Assembly: GCF_910592395.1 (NCBI RefSeq)
Contig: NC_088308.1
Span: 1,426,001-1,490,000 of the forward strand
Source: Lineus longissimus
Taxonomy: Eukaryota > Nemertea > Pilidiophora > Heteronemertea > Lineidae
Length of the DNA stretch: 64,000 nt
Reading direction: 5' to 3'
Shown here: piece after piece, positions 12,320 to 24,375 of the stretch
Layout of the letters: the number at the start of each line of letters is the position of its first letter
Numbering within the stretch: position 1 is the first letter of the stretch
Notes under the pieces: model-generated
The model's input: only the letters and a program-made list of their open reading frames with translations
Told to the model about the DNA's origin: nothing
The model's database searches: none
Made by a program: the position numbers and the translations under genes

Positions 12320-14553
12320 TCCAGACATGAGGCCCTCAGTTTGGGTCCCATTGGCCCGCCCCTGTCCTCAAACGGCGCCGACCACTCACGGCGTGGGCGC
12401 AACGTGAGCACAATTAACATCTTAACTCACCAGCTTGAGTAGAAGCAATCCCCGCCCATCAACGGAACAATGGCCGAGATGAGAAATATTAATGAGAGAC
12501 AATCAGTCCTTGATTGTAATTAGCTAATTAACGCTAATTAACTCCGTGATGCTGTTGTTTTGTCAACAAGCCTGGTGAGGTACGGGTAGTGAATGAAAAT
12601 CACCCGCCCTATTTCGAGCTACTCTTTCGAGAAGATTTGAGGTAATTTTGCAAAAAGGGTCTGAGTTTCGCTCAAGTCTTTAACCTCAACCGAGGTGATT
12701 CCGACGAAAAGAGGTGATTTTCGATCACTTTTTCTTTCTCTTACTATCAAAACAAATTGGTCACTGAGACGATTATGAAAGCAAGATATGAACTCTCATG
12801 GCTTTTATTTCTGAGTAGTATTTCTTTGTCATTCATGACCTACATATATTTATACACTATATATGAAGTATGAAAAGTATTGCCAATTGCTAAAACCATA
12901 CTGATTCGATTCTTCACCGGGCTTGTAGGCCTGTTTTACCAGGATTTTCAGGATTGGCAGTGGTAAACATCGGCATATCGAAGGTATATTGAGAAGCTGT
13001 TCGCAAAGTGTCAACACGCAAGAGAAAAAAAACTGGTTTCATTTAAACCCTACAAACATATAGGTTGGTATCACCGGTGACAGCAGAATGCCTATGAGTT
13101 GACTTGTCTTTGGCTTCTCCAAAACTCCTCATGTACATTAATTTCATATCAGTGTCTTCATGCAGATGCAACGCCCGGGAAGCATTTGGATGCAAAGCAT
13201 TTGCGACAAACGAGTGGCCGTACGTAATATTTTAGATAGTCTGAATATATACTAATTTATATTTTATTATTATTATTAATGGCAGCGTTTTCTTTGGAAT
13301 AATAGGTATCCGATTTACTCTAATCTAGCTTTATTTACTTTTGAGACATAAAGTATGAAACAATGAAGTCCTGGTGACTATGTTTTCTTTGTAATAACCA
13401 TGTCCTTTCTTCCACTAATCTCGATTTATTTTTTAACTACAAAAACTAATTCAGACGCCTACCTCCACGATTTGCCGAATTCACACAGTTTACAAAATAT
13501 TAATCCCAATTTTGCTTGCTTTTTCGATCTATTAGGGCCTACTATCCAAACAAACCAATTCGGAATTCTTCAAAGCCTTTTGTTTTAAGAACGCGAACGT
13601 TAAAAGTAAGCGTGGCCCAACAGGGTCAGAACCAGATTAGGTCTACTCAGAAAAAAGGCCTACGTCATACAGTAAAAGAAGTTACATGTAGGGAGTCATT
13701 CAAAATCAAATGGGTACAATTTTTGTGTCACCTGTCAAAAAGATCCACCTTTATCATAATTCCCATGGTCTATCACCTATGGCGTCACTTAGAGTCTAGC
13801 GGGTTCGGATGTCACTGTAGGCCTATTATATTCTTATAGCCAAGAACCGTTAAGCTGGCGAAGAGCTAGGCAGTACCATGGTCTATCACCTCGATATTAA
13901 GTTCCGTGCAAACATGGCGTTAGCGGGTCGGGATGTCATACTTCAAATCCGTTACATTTTGATCTGTCAGTTCAGTCTATCACTCAAGAAATGTCTGGAT
14001 TCACGCGCATGGCATTTAAAAGGCCTACGCAGTTCGTTAAATATTCTCAATTTGTAATTGAATTTAAAATCTCCAATTGCGAAATTACATACTAGATATT
14101 TAACATTGCCGTTGTGTAGACCTTGGAGGAATGATATAATTCCTCCAAGTGTAGACTGATCATTGTGTAAACTGGGATCAACTACATCGCTGGGAATTGA
14201 TTAAAGAGGCCACATATCTGAAGAAGATCAGCGATGAAACATCGCTTAAGTAGCTTGGTGCAAGCTTGGGGAATGGCCAAACTATTATAACTCAGCAACC
14301 CCGTACCCCATTCGGTATGGCATAGGTAAGGCGAACGATTAAAGATGCCGCATATACGATTAGGTGACTGATAAAGATCAGCGAAGCATTAGATTACATC
14401 GTGTATCCTATAAAGGTCCAAACTTTTAGAAATTGTCAAGCACTTTATGCATAAAGCTTGCCACATGGCACAACTGTTCGAATATACAACTGTTATGGAT
14501 ATCACTTAGCTTATATCTTCTTTGATCTAACGATACGACAGTCATGCCTGGTC
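12320..14553. other. Intergenic DNA, no gene recognised
   Basis: Separates the BMPER-like gene's upstream side from the 3' end of the Ig-like gene. The first 200 bp are relatively GC-rich and probably hold the BMPER-like promoter. The rest is AT-rich with short frames only. Two decayed direct repeats are visible: accatggtctatcacct recurs about 110 bp apart (13766 and 13876), and a gattaaag...gatcagcga pattern recurs between 14200 and 14385. Confidence 0.55.
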
Positions 14554-17053
14554 TCAATATTGCACAATGAAATATCTGTAATAATCGAAGGAGTATTCAT
14601 TGCCGACAAGACACAACAAAATCTTAAAGGGTTTCAGAGCGTCCGAGTTGTTGATGGTCAGTTTCCCTGATACCTGCTTCCTCTTCCTGTTATAACGGGA
14701 GGAGACCCTGAAGTTGGTAGAGGTCTCTATCTCGTTGGCTCTGTAGATGGTGGTGAAGTCCTTTCTGTTGGGAATGAATCCGAAGATGGAGTCAAAGAGG
14801 TAGAACTTGGCGAAAGGTCGCGGCGAGCCTGTCCCGCCACATCGGAGGCGGATAGACTGGAAGAGAACATGAAACATTGAGGTTATGCCAGACCGTTTAA
14901 TATAATTGAACATACGTAAGTGCAGGAAAATATGTGCTACGTCGCAAATCTACACCTTGCATGGTTTAAAAGTTTAGGTGAACATGTATTGGTGACGCGG
15001 TTCAGACTTTCGATAATAAATTGGAGGTATCAGTTGTCACGCACAAAACTCCGAAAGGGCGGAGCTACATGTATGATGTGCTGAAATGACAGCTCCAGCC
15101 GAGTTCATCTGTAATTATCAAGGTCGCAGTCGGCTCTTGATCTCCTATGGAATGTTGGGATCCGTCGCGAATGGAGCCTATGGTTTCAGAATCAGGTTCA
15201 TATTTTTCTGGACTGAAGTATAAGCTACGATCCACTGTCTGCTTACCCTTTGGCGTCTGACAGATATCGTCCTCGCTTCCGGTGAGCGCCGCACCATTTT
15301 AACCGGTTCGTACCAGCGAATCTGGAAGTCGACTGATGCCTGGTTATCGCCGATGCTGTTACACGTATAGTTGTTCTTGCTTCCTTGCTTTACACTAAAC
15401 GCTTCCCCTGTCACAGTTTTTAGACCAAAAACCAGCGAACTTTTTCCGAGTGGGATACGTTTGGAGCCGTTCTTCTTGTAGGCTCTCAGCCGGGGTGCGC
15501 GCTGGGAATGTGCGAAGCACGTCACAGATGGCCGCCATAGCGCCCACTTTGGAAGCGGTATGATGGATGTTCCGTCTTGATCGAACGTCTGCGTCCGGTT
15601 GAAGATCCAAGCGAGTTCGTTGTAGACTACAAAGGCTGGTGGGATCTTACGCCGGCTTCGGAGGTCAACGAATATCTGCAACAGCGCCATGGTGTGGTAT
15701 CGGTAGGGGCCACCAGGCAACCAGTACGCCGTCTGCTGAGACACGGAATACACACCGGCATCAGTCCTCAGCCATGGCCGAAACTTGATATAAACGGTTA
15801 AGTTAGAGAAGCTACCGGAGTTCTGAATGTATTTAGTGTAGTTCAAGTTGGGTGCACCGAAATTGTATCGAGTTATGTTATTGAAGCGTTGCTGGAGGAC
15901 AAGGCTGTCCCCGGCGCGGTGAAGATGACGAGAAAATCCATAATGTGCCGTAGCGTCGTCTAGTTGGTTCTCTATCTTCAATGTCAAGGTCAACTCCTCA
16001 CCTGGGCCGACGATATACAGTGGTTTCGGCACCTCCAAAAGGATAGGCAATTTTATTGTGCCGTCATGGACAAGCTGGAGGGTGTGGATGTTCAACGTCA
16101 ACACAACGGTTGTGCATCGATGTTCAATGCTGATTCGGGCGTAGACCTTCTTCTTGGGATCCAATATAGGACCGCCCTTGATTCGAAACTTGGTCGAGTT
16201 GTTTTCCTTGAGAGCAGTGACTTCAAAGTTATCATCACCTGTTAAGGAAGAAAGCAGAGTGGCTTTATAATCGAGGAACGCGTCGACTGGTGTTATGTAA
16301 ACGAGTCAGTGATCATCAAGCTCTGAATTTAAGCAGTGGTTTATAAATTGTTCTTTACCTTCATCCGGAACAAAGTAATACAGCGCAGTATTCGGCCAGA
16401 TGTCGTAGTACTCTCGAATGATCCAGGTCAAGGTCACTGGATCTTTTGTCGTCATTTCCGTTTCCGCCAGAATCTGAACACCTCCGTCCGTAGCGGTTTG
16501 CTTGAACCGGAAGTTGTCGAGTCTGGGGTACTCGATTCGACCGACGCAGCTTCCATAGCTGTTTTGCTGAAGAACAATGTAGAATGAACAGTGAAGCTAG
16601 AAGAGCAGATCATCATGACGAATTGTGCAAGATGATTTACGAGGTGTGGAGTAACATGCTAAAAGGATAAGCCAGAGGTCGGTCGGTCGGGGGTGCGAAT
16701 CTTTTTTAATTGGCGAATGAAAAGGGCTTAAACTTTCAGCTGGAGATGAATTCTGTCACATCAGAAACAGAGCGAGCGCCAAAGAGGATTAAACGTAAAT
16801 AGTATATATGTCAAGAAAAGTGAGCAATAGATATTCTACAGTGATACCTTTATATCGATTGACTTTATTCCTTTTTGATATATTACGTGGTTGTTCCAAT
16901 ATTTGAGATAGTGGTGCAGCGATACATCGGAACAGCAGGAACAAATCAACGGCTTGACGATATTCACGTTGCCTCAAACAAATCAACATGAAGCAAGCAA
17001 CTCACCGTCAGAAGTTGGAACACACAGAGAAGAACTAGTCCTTGCACATACAT
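14554..17053 (-). CDS. Secreted immunoglobulin-like domain protein, 4 exons
   Basis: Exons in coding order: 17006-17053, 16359-16566, 15247-16238, 14554-14856. Splice sites and phases agree and total 1551 nt (516 residues plus stop). Start ATG at 17053 opens a signal peptide (MYVQGLVLLCVFQLLT). Exon 3 holds a beta-rich segment with an Ig-type DAGVYSV motif, in which the usual Cys is Ser. It then holds a domain framed by VTCF and NYTCNS. The last exon gives another Ig-like unit (IRLRCGG to LLCLVGNEYS). No membrane segment is seen near the end, so secretion or peripheral attachment is likely. I do not recognise a specific family; role could be adhesion, recognition or receptor decoy. Reading through the exon 3 donor gives a stop about 70 nt on (15178), so an alternative shorter end is possible. 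Confidence 0.68.
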
Positions 17054-19076
17054 GACCACGGTATCACGGTATCACGGTGACAAGGTGTATAATATGTCTC
17101 AATGTTATTCTAACGTAACCAACACGAGAGATTTTTCTGGGATACTGATTACTAATTCTTTTAACTATGATTAGCTATCATTAACCCAAATAAGCCTTGC
17201 AGTTTGAATTGATTTAACGCTTTGTTGTGGTGGTGGAGTGTTGTCTTTATCAAAACTGAGCTGACCGAAACAAAACAGAATGTTTTGTTTGTATGTGGTA
17301 CATAATGTGCTTTATATTGGTCGAACTGGTGCTTCAGACTGGTGCGAAGACGTAGAAACTACGTCGTAATTCATGTGGTGCATATTCATTGTATCTAGCA
17401 AAGTTAAGTGGTGTATTTAAGTGTTGTAATAGCATTCTGCGATAATGACGTCACTGCAGCTGCTGCCCTCTATTTCCCCATCGCTGCATTACAGGCAATG
17501 TCGGACAAACATGCGGTTTCGTAATGGATTCAGGCTTTCTAACTAGGGCAGTTAGATTCAATCTGGCACATATCCGAGTGTTGGAAATACTATATAATTG
17601 TTCTAAATATTTCTCTCTCTGACTCTATGGTATCATTCATGCTAAAAACAATGCAGGGTCAAAGATAATTGACTTTGAAATAAGCTCAAATGCGACTGTC
17701 ACGTGACTAAAACGTCATCAATATCTTATTCAAATGACCTTGTGAGCTATAAATAGTAACTTCGCGGAATGCTATTACATGTACAGTGGAACCCCGGTCG
17801 GCGACCACACCGCTATGACGACCAAGAATCGTGATCAGTCGACAGGAATCAGGGGGAAAGTCAAGAGGGTATCCCAATCCATCGAGTCAAAGCTCCGTAT
17901 CCAACTGCACCACCGGGTTAAATCAAGAGCTGAAATATTGGACCCCTCGTTACCTGTATAAACAGAAAATTCAATCTACATGTAAATGCAGATCGATCAA
18001 TCGCCATTTAATCAGTGATATGTATGGTAACTACTGTCATACAATGATTTATATAGGCCTGCAACATGCTAGGGCACTTGACCTTTTGACATTAAGTGGC
18101 ATTTACCTTACGAGGCCAAATCAAACTTATACCCATGCATGCGATCGTTGATTACTTTATGTTGTGGCGAACATCGCAACACAGTTTGTGTTTCCCGCAA
18201 TCACGCAGCCATTATATCCATTCTCCAAAGCAGCGATAATATTCAATAATACAGTAGGACCGCGCTATCACTGCGTGGAGTATGCATTATATCGTCTGCT
18301 TGAGGAGGAAATGATTGAAAGCTTGCTCGGAGAGGTGGTCGTCTGCAAGTTCGGAACTGTCGTCTGCTGAAGGAGCTTAGTTGCGAGAGAGGTAGGGATA
18401 TCAAGTCACCATACCCGTATGGTTATTTACAGTCTACATAGACCTAGAAGTTTGGACTCTGCACATGAAGTGATGGTTTACTTCGTTGATAACACCGAGG
18501 TCTGTAGTTTTTCGTCGTCTGCTGTCGATGCGTGAAACGTGAATAGGGGAAACAGAACGAAAAACACTGAAATATGGGAAACGCTGACAGATGTTGGAAA
18601 GCTGTAATTGTCAGCCGTGATAATATTTTGAAAAATCTAACGACTCACATCGGTTCGTATTGTAACATTTGTGAAGCCTTCTGTCACTAGTCGAGGTGAT
18701 AGGGGGCCTATACATAGCTAGGTAAGCTGTTCTACTTTATTACGAATAAATGGCGATATGACTATAGTGGGAGATATAGGCCTACCTGTATAACATGTAC
18801 GCATCCGTATGCCTATGCGCATAGTCAAAACACATTACTTCTGAGTGTAACTCAATGTCCTGTGCTTTGTCTGTGGAGGCTAGACTCCTGAATCAGGTGC
18901 CTGAGCTCTATTTTACAAATCCTATGTGAATTTGTATCAACAGGAATAAAGCCTTGTGGTATTTTTTTGACTCATCATTAGCATCGAAGGCGAAAATTTA
19001 CAGAATTCCCTTTTTCAGTGGCTAAACCGACTCGACTTGCCTTTCTGCGCCATCGGTACAGACCAACACAGACATC
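17054..19076. other. Intergenic DNA between divergent genes
   Basis: Lies between the start of the Ig-like gene (minus) and the start of the MPV17-like gene (plus), so both promoters should be here. No TATA box stands out for either. A short triple repeat (ggtatcac) occurs at 17060-17085. Near 17782 the sequence tacagtggaaccccggt resembles the end of a pogo/Tigger-type DNA transposon, but I see no matching opposite end. Confidence 0.5.
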
Positions 19077-20642
19077 ATGGTCTTCTCCAAGATGCGCCAA
19101 CTCTTCCGGACCTACCCGCTCATCAGCAACATGGTCATCACCACCTCCATATACGGAGCAGGCGATGTTAACCAGCAGACTCTGTTGGGGACAGAGAAGT
19201 ACAACTGGCCTGGCACAGGCCGGATCATGACCATAGCATTTTGCGGCTTTGGACCATTTTATTATTACTGGTATAAATGGCTGGATGGGTTCTTTCCAGG
19301 GAAGGCTGTTCGAACTGTACTCCCTAAGCTATTCGTGGATCAGTTTGGTGGCTCACCTCCTTGCCTGTTTATGTTTTTTGTTGGTGAGTACCAAGCAGTG
19401 TTACTGGCAGTTTCTCCCTCTCCTCCTCCTCCTTCTTCCCAATGATCATCAAGGTGAGTGTGACTGATCAGGACTCGCTGAACATTATCAAACGCGGGGC
19501 AAGGAACATATATCGCTCGCGGCAATGACTCGATTCGTGCAGTTATTCCACGGACGAGCAGTGGACCGATCTCGTCCTGTCGCCCGGTACACGAGAACAA
19601 ACGATGGGGCGGTCCATAGTCGATCTCTTCTACTAATCTTAATTTTTTCGTTTTTGAAATCATAATTCAGGTACCAGTATACTTGAGGGTAAAGAAGACA
19701 TATTTGCCGAATTGAAGGAGAAGGGTTTAAAGACATTTGGGGTAGGTACAAGTTTAGACGAAAACGTCTTACATGTTGGTAAAAGTATCTCACGATAAGA
19801 TGAAATATACGTTGGTGACCGTGTGTAGTTTCACGAGACTTCACAGCATAGCCTAGGCTTTCAGGTTGGCCGGATCGGGGCAGCAGGTCATCAATGCCGT
19901 CAATGATGATAATGATGGTGAAGATACTGATGAAGATACTGATGACGATGACGATGACGACGGTGATAGATTTGTGCAGAAATGCTGTACAGTCCTCGAG
20001 TTTTCTCTATGGAGAAACGATAGGCCCACGTTTGCGGACCCATTTACTGAAGTTGACTTCGACACTGTTCCTTTACAGACTGGTTGCGTATTCTGGCCGA
20101 TTGCCCAGCTCGTCAACTTCTTCCTCATCCCGCCAGCGTTCAGGGCTGTCTATGTCAGTGGTGCTGCGTTCGTATGGAGTAGTGTTGTATGCTACATCAA
20201 GGCTCTGCCTTCTAAGTCAGAGGTAAGGAACAGTGTTGGCAAGATCCTTTCCTTACACCACTTATCAGTGCCACAAGTACAATGTATTCAGCCTAAGGTT
20301 TACGTCAGTGACAAGTGTCCCTTTAGTGAGGGAAATTTGCTGGCAAACCCCCATTACTTCATCCTGAATTCCAGTGCAACACTCTGTATTAATGAGTGTG
20401 CGAGAAGGACGAATACGACTGACTCTGGTATTCGAGGATGCCATCACCTCGGAGAAGACTTGACACAGCTGGTTGCGAGGCGATGACAAGCAACCATCAA
20501 CAGGCGATCGGTTCGTAAGTGTCGGGGAAGAAGGAATTCTCTTTCACTGTCGGTCACATAAGCTTACATGTTTTCATTGCAGAAAGCATCTGGTAGCGAG
20601 ATGGAAACCGGGCAGGAAACACAGTCGATAAAGGAAGACTGA
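19077..20642 (+). CDS. MPV17L2-like: MPV17/PMP22-type membrane protein, MPV17L2-like, 4 exons
   Basis: Exons: 19077-19383, 19671-19741, 20079-20222, 20583-20642. Phases match and total 582 nt (193 residues plus stop). The start follows CATC and opens MVFSKMRQLFRTYPL, the usual N-terminal pattern of the family. Membrane-type segments and family motifs are seen: GDVNQQ, GPFYYYWYKWLD, then VFWPIAQLVNFFLIPP and FRAVYVSG. WP..Q..NF..(I/L)PP..FR..Y is the hallmark of the Mpv17/PMP22 peroxisomal-mitochondrial membrane family. NFF(L)IPP with VYV resembles MPV17L2, an inner mitochondrial membrane protein linked to mitoribosome assembly. PXMP2 and MPV17 are alternatives. The last exon is a short hydrophilic tail with no motif. 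Confidence 0.8.
19898..19965 (+). repeat. GAT-rich microsatellite in an intron
   Basis: Imperfect gat/gac trinucleotide tract (gaagatactgat repeated, then gatgac repeats) in intron 2 of the MPV17L2-like gene. It creates a long acidic open frame (19866-20486) that runs through intron and exon and is not a gene. Confidence 0.85.
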
Positions 20643-20997
20643 CATGAGAATAAGGAACTATTTGTAATGGTGCTGTCTGTCTATACGTCTTCTTAAACAC
20701 GTCACGGGTACCACTTGTCCCAGATTGGACGCCGGGAAGCATGATTAGGAGAAGAAGACAGGATCGGGAGTACCTCTTCGAAGGTACCAATGACTCGACT
20801 GCCGAACTGTCCTGGAGTGCCACTGCCTCGATAAATCTATATGTAGGCCTAGTCACTGTCGTCACAGATTCAGAGCACGTTAAAGGTACATCATGTACGT
20901 TTTGATTGTACTGAAACTATCCTTCATACCTGTAGTTTCCCTTCATGTAGTTGTATGAAGTTGAAATAGTGATTATTGTTAGAATGTTCATATTCTG

Positions 20998-21003
20998 AAT
21001 AAA
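20998..21003 (+). terminator. Poly(A) signal AATAAA, MPV17L2-like gene
   Basis: AATAAA about 355 nt beyond the stop codon at 20642, on the coding strand and followed by T/G-rich sequence. It gives a plausible 3' UTR of some 380 nt. Confidence 0.6.
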
Positions 21004-22843
21004 TCGAAGCCTGGTGGTAAACTATTTGCTGAGAGTGTTCTTATTGTGTTTACAGTAAGAGTAGGAGTGGAAGTCAAGCAGACGTAGTTGGAAGCTATCA
21101 TAAAGATAGCAGTTGTAGATATGGGAAGTTCTAAACCAATGCTTTTGACCAATTATACTTGGATATACAAGCTGTACCGATGGTCCGTCTAAATTGCCCT
21201 TTTCAGACGAAAAGCATTCACTTGATTATACTCGTGTACAATTTCTGCATTTTATACACGCAGTGTACTTGTTTTTCCATATAGGACAGCAATTATCATT
21301 CGGCTACTACCCACCAGTACTTTCCCAGGCAATAATGAAACAAATTGATCAATTAATGACATGAATGGTTAGGCAGAGCTAACGTTCTGATCGTAGGCCT
21401 ACTTGACTTGAAAGTTTATGGGCCAAATTCATAAAGGGCGTTTAGCTTAAAACAGTGTTTAACTACTGAATAGACAGATTCAGGTCCTTCATGTAAATCT
21501 TCACCGAATATGAATAGGCCCTGAAACTGATCAGGGAGAAGTTACACTCGTCTAACCCTTAAACGCCCTTTATGAATTTGGCCCCAAGAGTTTATACATT
21601 TATGCGTATATTTGGTAAAACACTGCACTGTAGAATATCCGTGTTGAATTGAAGAGCTGGGTTTTTTAAGGGAACTATAGGCGCCATGGAACTACATGTT
21701 CTAGTGAGACCCATGACTTTCAATACTTCAGAGAAAACAAAAGCGCATATTTAACAGTCTACTCCGGGACACTGTTCTGGGACATGAACACTGTAAAACT
21801 GTTACACCGGGCTATGTGTATGTCGTTGGTTGGCCCTCAGGAATCTTTGCCAACTCTCAAATCTTCGTTTAATCACAATTAAAGAAAATATTTGTGCTAC
21901 TGAATGAGTTTTCTGAAAGGGATTGGTTTAACATTGCGATTAGAGATCTCGATGGCCCATAGATAGGGGTCCTAACTGCATGACCTGTCCCAGTCCTACA
22001 TGCCAGTACGGCATTTCCAAAGTTTCACTCTTGCAGAAAGCCGCAAAAAACTATTTTATTCATTAAGCACATTCTCTTTCAAAATACTCCATGTTTTGTA
22101 GAAGTTGAGCGAGACTTCATTTTGGCAACACTGATCGAAAGAAATGCCTGATTTCGCAAAGTCCCGTTTTATATAAACGGAATCAGCTTTAATGGATAAA
22201 GATTTTTTAAGTTCCTCTTACTGACCAATAATCCAATTTAACGTGTGCCCCCGCTAGTACGAGATCAATATCCCCTAACTCTATTCCATAGTTACAACAT
22301 GGGTTACGGGTCGAAATCCCAAGGCTTATAAGCCCGAGAATGTTTGCAGGAAACGATTGTTTTAACGTCAACGGAATTCTTTCTGTTTTCATGGCCGGAA
22401 TATGAAGAGAAAGGTTAGTAGTTCACCATTGGTCTTGATGACTCCGAGAAGCGTCAGTGACGCTGACATTGTTGTCAATTCATTAACTAATCATACATGT
22501 ATAGCCTAAGATTAATCGTAACATAACGTCTCATCGACGTTAGCCAAGTTAGAAAAGGGTTATGGCGCGACTCAGTCGGCCTTCATCCTTATTTTCCACA
22601 GAAATCATGAACTTTATCATACATGTAAACGTAGATACATGTTCATGAAGGTACGTGCATAGCCTAGGTCATTATCTGACACTGACATATCATACATGTA
22701 TTCATACAACAAACCTACTCTTACACATAGAAACATAACAAGATGTCAGAGTAAGAAATATATAAGATAATGAATGCATGTTTTTTGGTTTTTTTAGATT
22801 GATCATTGTTGCCGGTAGGCCACGTACAACCGCAAAAACCAAG
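21004..22843. other. Intergenic DNA with one foldback element
   Basis: AT-rich DNA between the MPV17L2-like gene and the first unknown intronless gene. Apart from the foldback element at 21420-21584 I see no gene, RNA or repeat. The promoter of the following plus-strand gene should be near its right end. Confidence 0.55.
21420..21584. mobile_element. Short non-autonomous foldback/MITE-like element
   Basis: A 25-bp perfect terminal inverted repeat: the left arm 21420-21444 starts gggccaaattcataaaggg and its exact complement is at 21560-21584. The 115 bp between has no coding capacity. The size (165 bp) and ends fit a MITE. No clear target-site duplication is seen, so the family is unknown. 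Ends of the type ggccaaattcataaag are common in dispersed repeats of marine invertebrates, from memory rather than a search. Confidence 0.65.
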
Positions 22844-24040
22844 ATGGGAGACCATATGGTCAGCCTACACAGCGAGGGATCGTCCGGGTCTAGCCTACGC
22901 ACCCAGGAGCACCTCAGCGTCAAGCATGCCCTGCCCAAGACTAGAGTTACCCACACCATTCTTCACGAGAACGTCAGCCAGGACAGACAGCTGGGGATGG
23001 TCCTAAGGACCCTGAACAACCGGCAGAAGAAGTACGAAGGTTTAGCATATCAGACGAAGAACACGTTCCTGCATAGACAGAAACGGAAGGAGGAGAAATG
23101 GAAAAGGGAGGACACGGTGAGACTTCAGAGTATGAAGTTTCCGACCATCCGGAATGTGAAGTCTGAAGATCGGCCTGGGAGCATGTTGATCATGTACCGC
23201 AAGCCCCGTTACCCTATCACCGAGTCGGACGATATCAATGAGGCCAAACCACCCGATCTGAACGAGTTCTTGCTCCCTATCATGGAGATCACGCCCGAGA
23301 AGACAGAGATTGTAACACATCGGGAAAAGACGTTCATTACAAAGCTTCCGCCTGTGGTGAAGGTGGATGAATTGAAACTCAAACGGTTCAATACGTATTG
23401 CGGGACGGGATTTCTTGAGAGGAGTTTGCCTGGAACTTCGGAGCGCTTTCGGAGGCTGACAGGATCACTTTCAGACATTCCTGCGCACTTTGAGGATCAG
23501 GAAAGGCTGCCGAAGCGATACGATGAAACCATTGATGAAAGTGTTAAAGGTAATGGAGAAGATGGGATCGTTGACGATGGAGAAATGGATGATGTATCTG
23601 ATGAGGGCGAGGTCAAGGCCAGTCAGAATGAAGTGGTTGATGAAGTGGTTGATGATGAGACACCACGTGACTGTGACGACACACCACGTGATGTTGATGT
23701 CACGCCGCATGATGATGACGGCGCTTATGATGGTGACGATGAAGCCCCGTACGATCCTTCAAAGGTTAAGACCCCCGAACCATCCCTGTATCGAAGGTTG
23801 AAGATTGATAGGGACTGTATGTTCCCAATGTTAAATAAACTCACAAAGTCGTCATCTGATGGCGCACTCTTGAATACACACAAAGTGAGCGGGGAAGGTA
23901 AAGCTTCTTTCAGGAGACTTAGTCAACAGGTTGTGCGAGATATCAAAACTAAAAGTGTGAAGGATTTGTCAAAGCGATACGGCCTCCTGGCAACTGTGAA
24001 TGCGCGATACCGGAAGTCATCCGATGGCATGAAACCGTAA
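22844..24040 (+). CDS. Unrecognised intronless gene, 398 residues, acidic central region
   Basis: Single open frame of 1197 nt. I chose the ATG at 22844 because it has a good Kozak context (aagATGg). The frame is open another 22 codons upstream, where a pyrimidine tract and ttttttag could be a splice acceptor. Seen: an N-terminal basic, probably helical part (RQKRKEEKWKRED), a hydrophobic/Pro-rich middle (LNEFLLPIMEITPEK), then about residues 240-325 with a very acidic stretch containing repeats of D(D)TPRD/DVTPHD, and a basic Ser-rich C-terminus. No domain is recognised. It could be a cytoskeletal or ciliary protein, but that is only a guess. AATAAA follows 172 nt after the stop. Confidence 0.7.
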   Translation: MGDHMVSLHSEGSSGSSLRTQEHLSVKHALPKTRVTHTILHENVSQDRQLGMVLRTLNNRQKKYEGLAYQTKNTFLHRQKRKEEKWKREDTVRLQSMKFPTIRNVKSEDRPGSMLIMYRKPRYPITESDDINEAKPPDLNEFLLPIMEITPEKTEIVTHREKTFITKLPPVVKVDELKLKRFNTYCGTGFLERSLPGTSERFRRLTGSLSDIPAHFEDQERLPKRYDETIDESVKGNGEDGIVDDGEMDDVSDEGEVKASQNEVVDEVVDDETPRDCDDTPRDVDVTPHDDDGAYDGDDEAPYDPSKVKTPEPSLYRRLKIDRDCMFPMLNKLTKSSSDGALLNTHKVSGEGKASFRRLSQQVVRDIKTKSVKDLSKRYGLLATVNARYRKSSDGMKP

Positions 24041-24211
24041 CCCCTCCCCTCCGTCGCCGTGGCGGCAGACTTGAAACTGACGGCTCAGGGGAGACTTTAC
24101 AGTAATGAATGCCTATCTCTGAAGGCATGCGAGTGTTCAACCTATTAGAAAAGGGGATTGGAGATCAATTGCTGTGATTATGTATACGTGTAATACTTAG
24201 TGCCTTGATTG

Positions 24212-24217
24212 AATAAA
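24212..24217 (+). terminator. Poly(A) signal AATAAA, plus-strand unknown gene
   Basis: AATAAA on the plus strand 172 nt after the stop codon of the 22844-24040 gene. It lies 26 bp from the opposite-strand poly(A) signal of the facing gene, so cleavage sites of the two genes probably overlap. Confidence 0.65.
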
Positions 24218-24243
24218 GAATGATACCATGAATTGTTTTAACA

Positions 24244-24249
24244 TTTATT
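24244..24249 (-). terminator. Poly(A) signal AATAAA, minus-strand unknown gene
   Basis: The plus strand reads tttatt, i.e. AATAAA on the minus strand, 127 nt beyond the stop of the 24376-25113 gene. Transcripts from the two convergent genes may overlap by a few tens of bases. Confidence 0.6.
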
Positions 24250-24375
24250 TCGAACATGAACCTACATATATATTGTCCGCATAAGCATGCCGATCCTGGC
24301 TAATCTTTCCTCAGACGAAACCATAGCGATTTCGCCCCCAGAGCAGCCTGTCATATAGAATATCGTTGGTGCTTC

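Noticed and set aside
19866-20486. A 206-codon acidic open frame
   Set aside because: It runs from a GAT microsatellite in an intron through a splice acceptor into the third MPV17L2-like exon and beyond its donor. The splice model explains it better.
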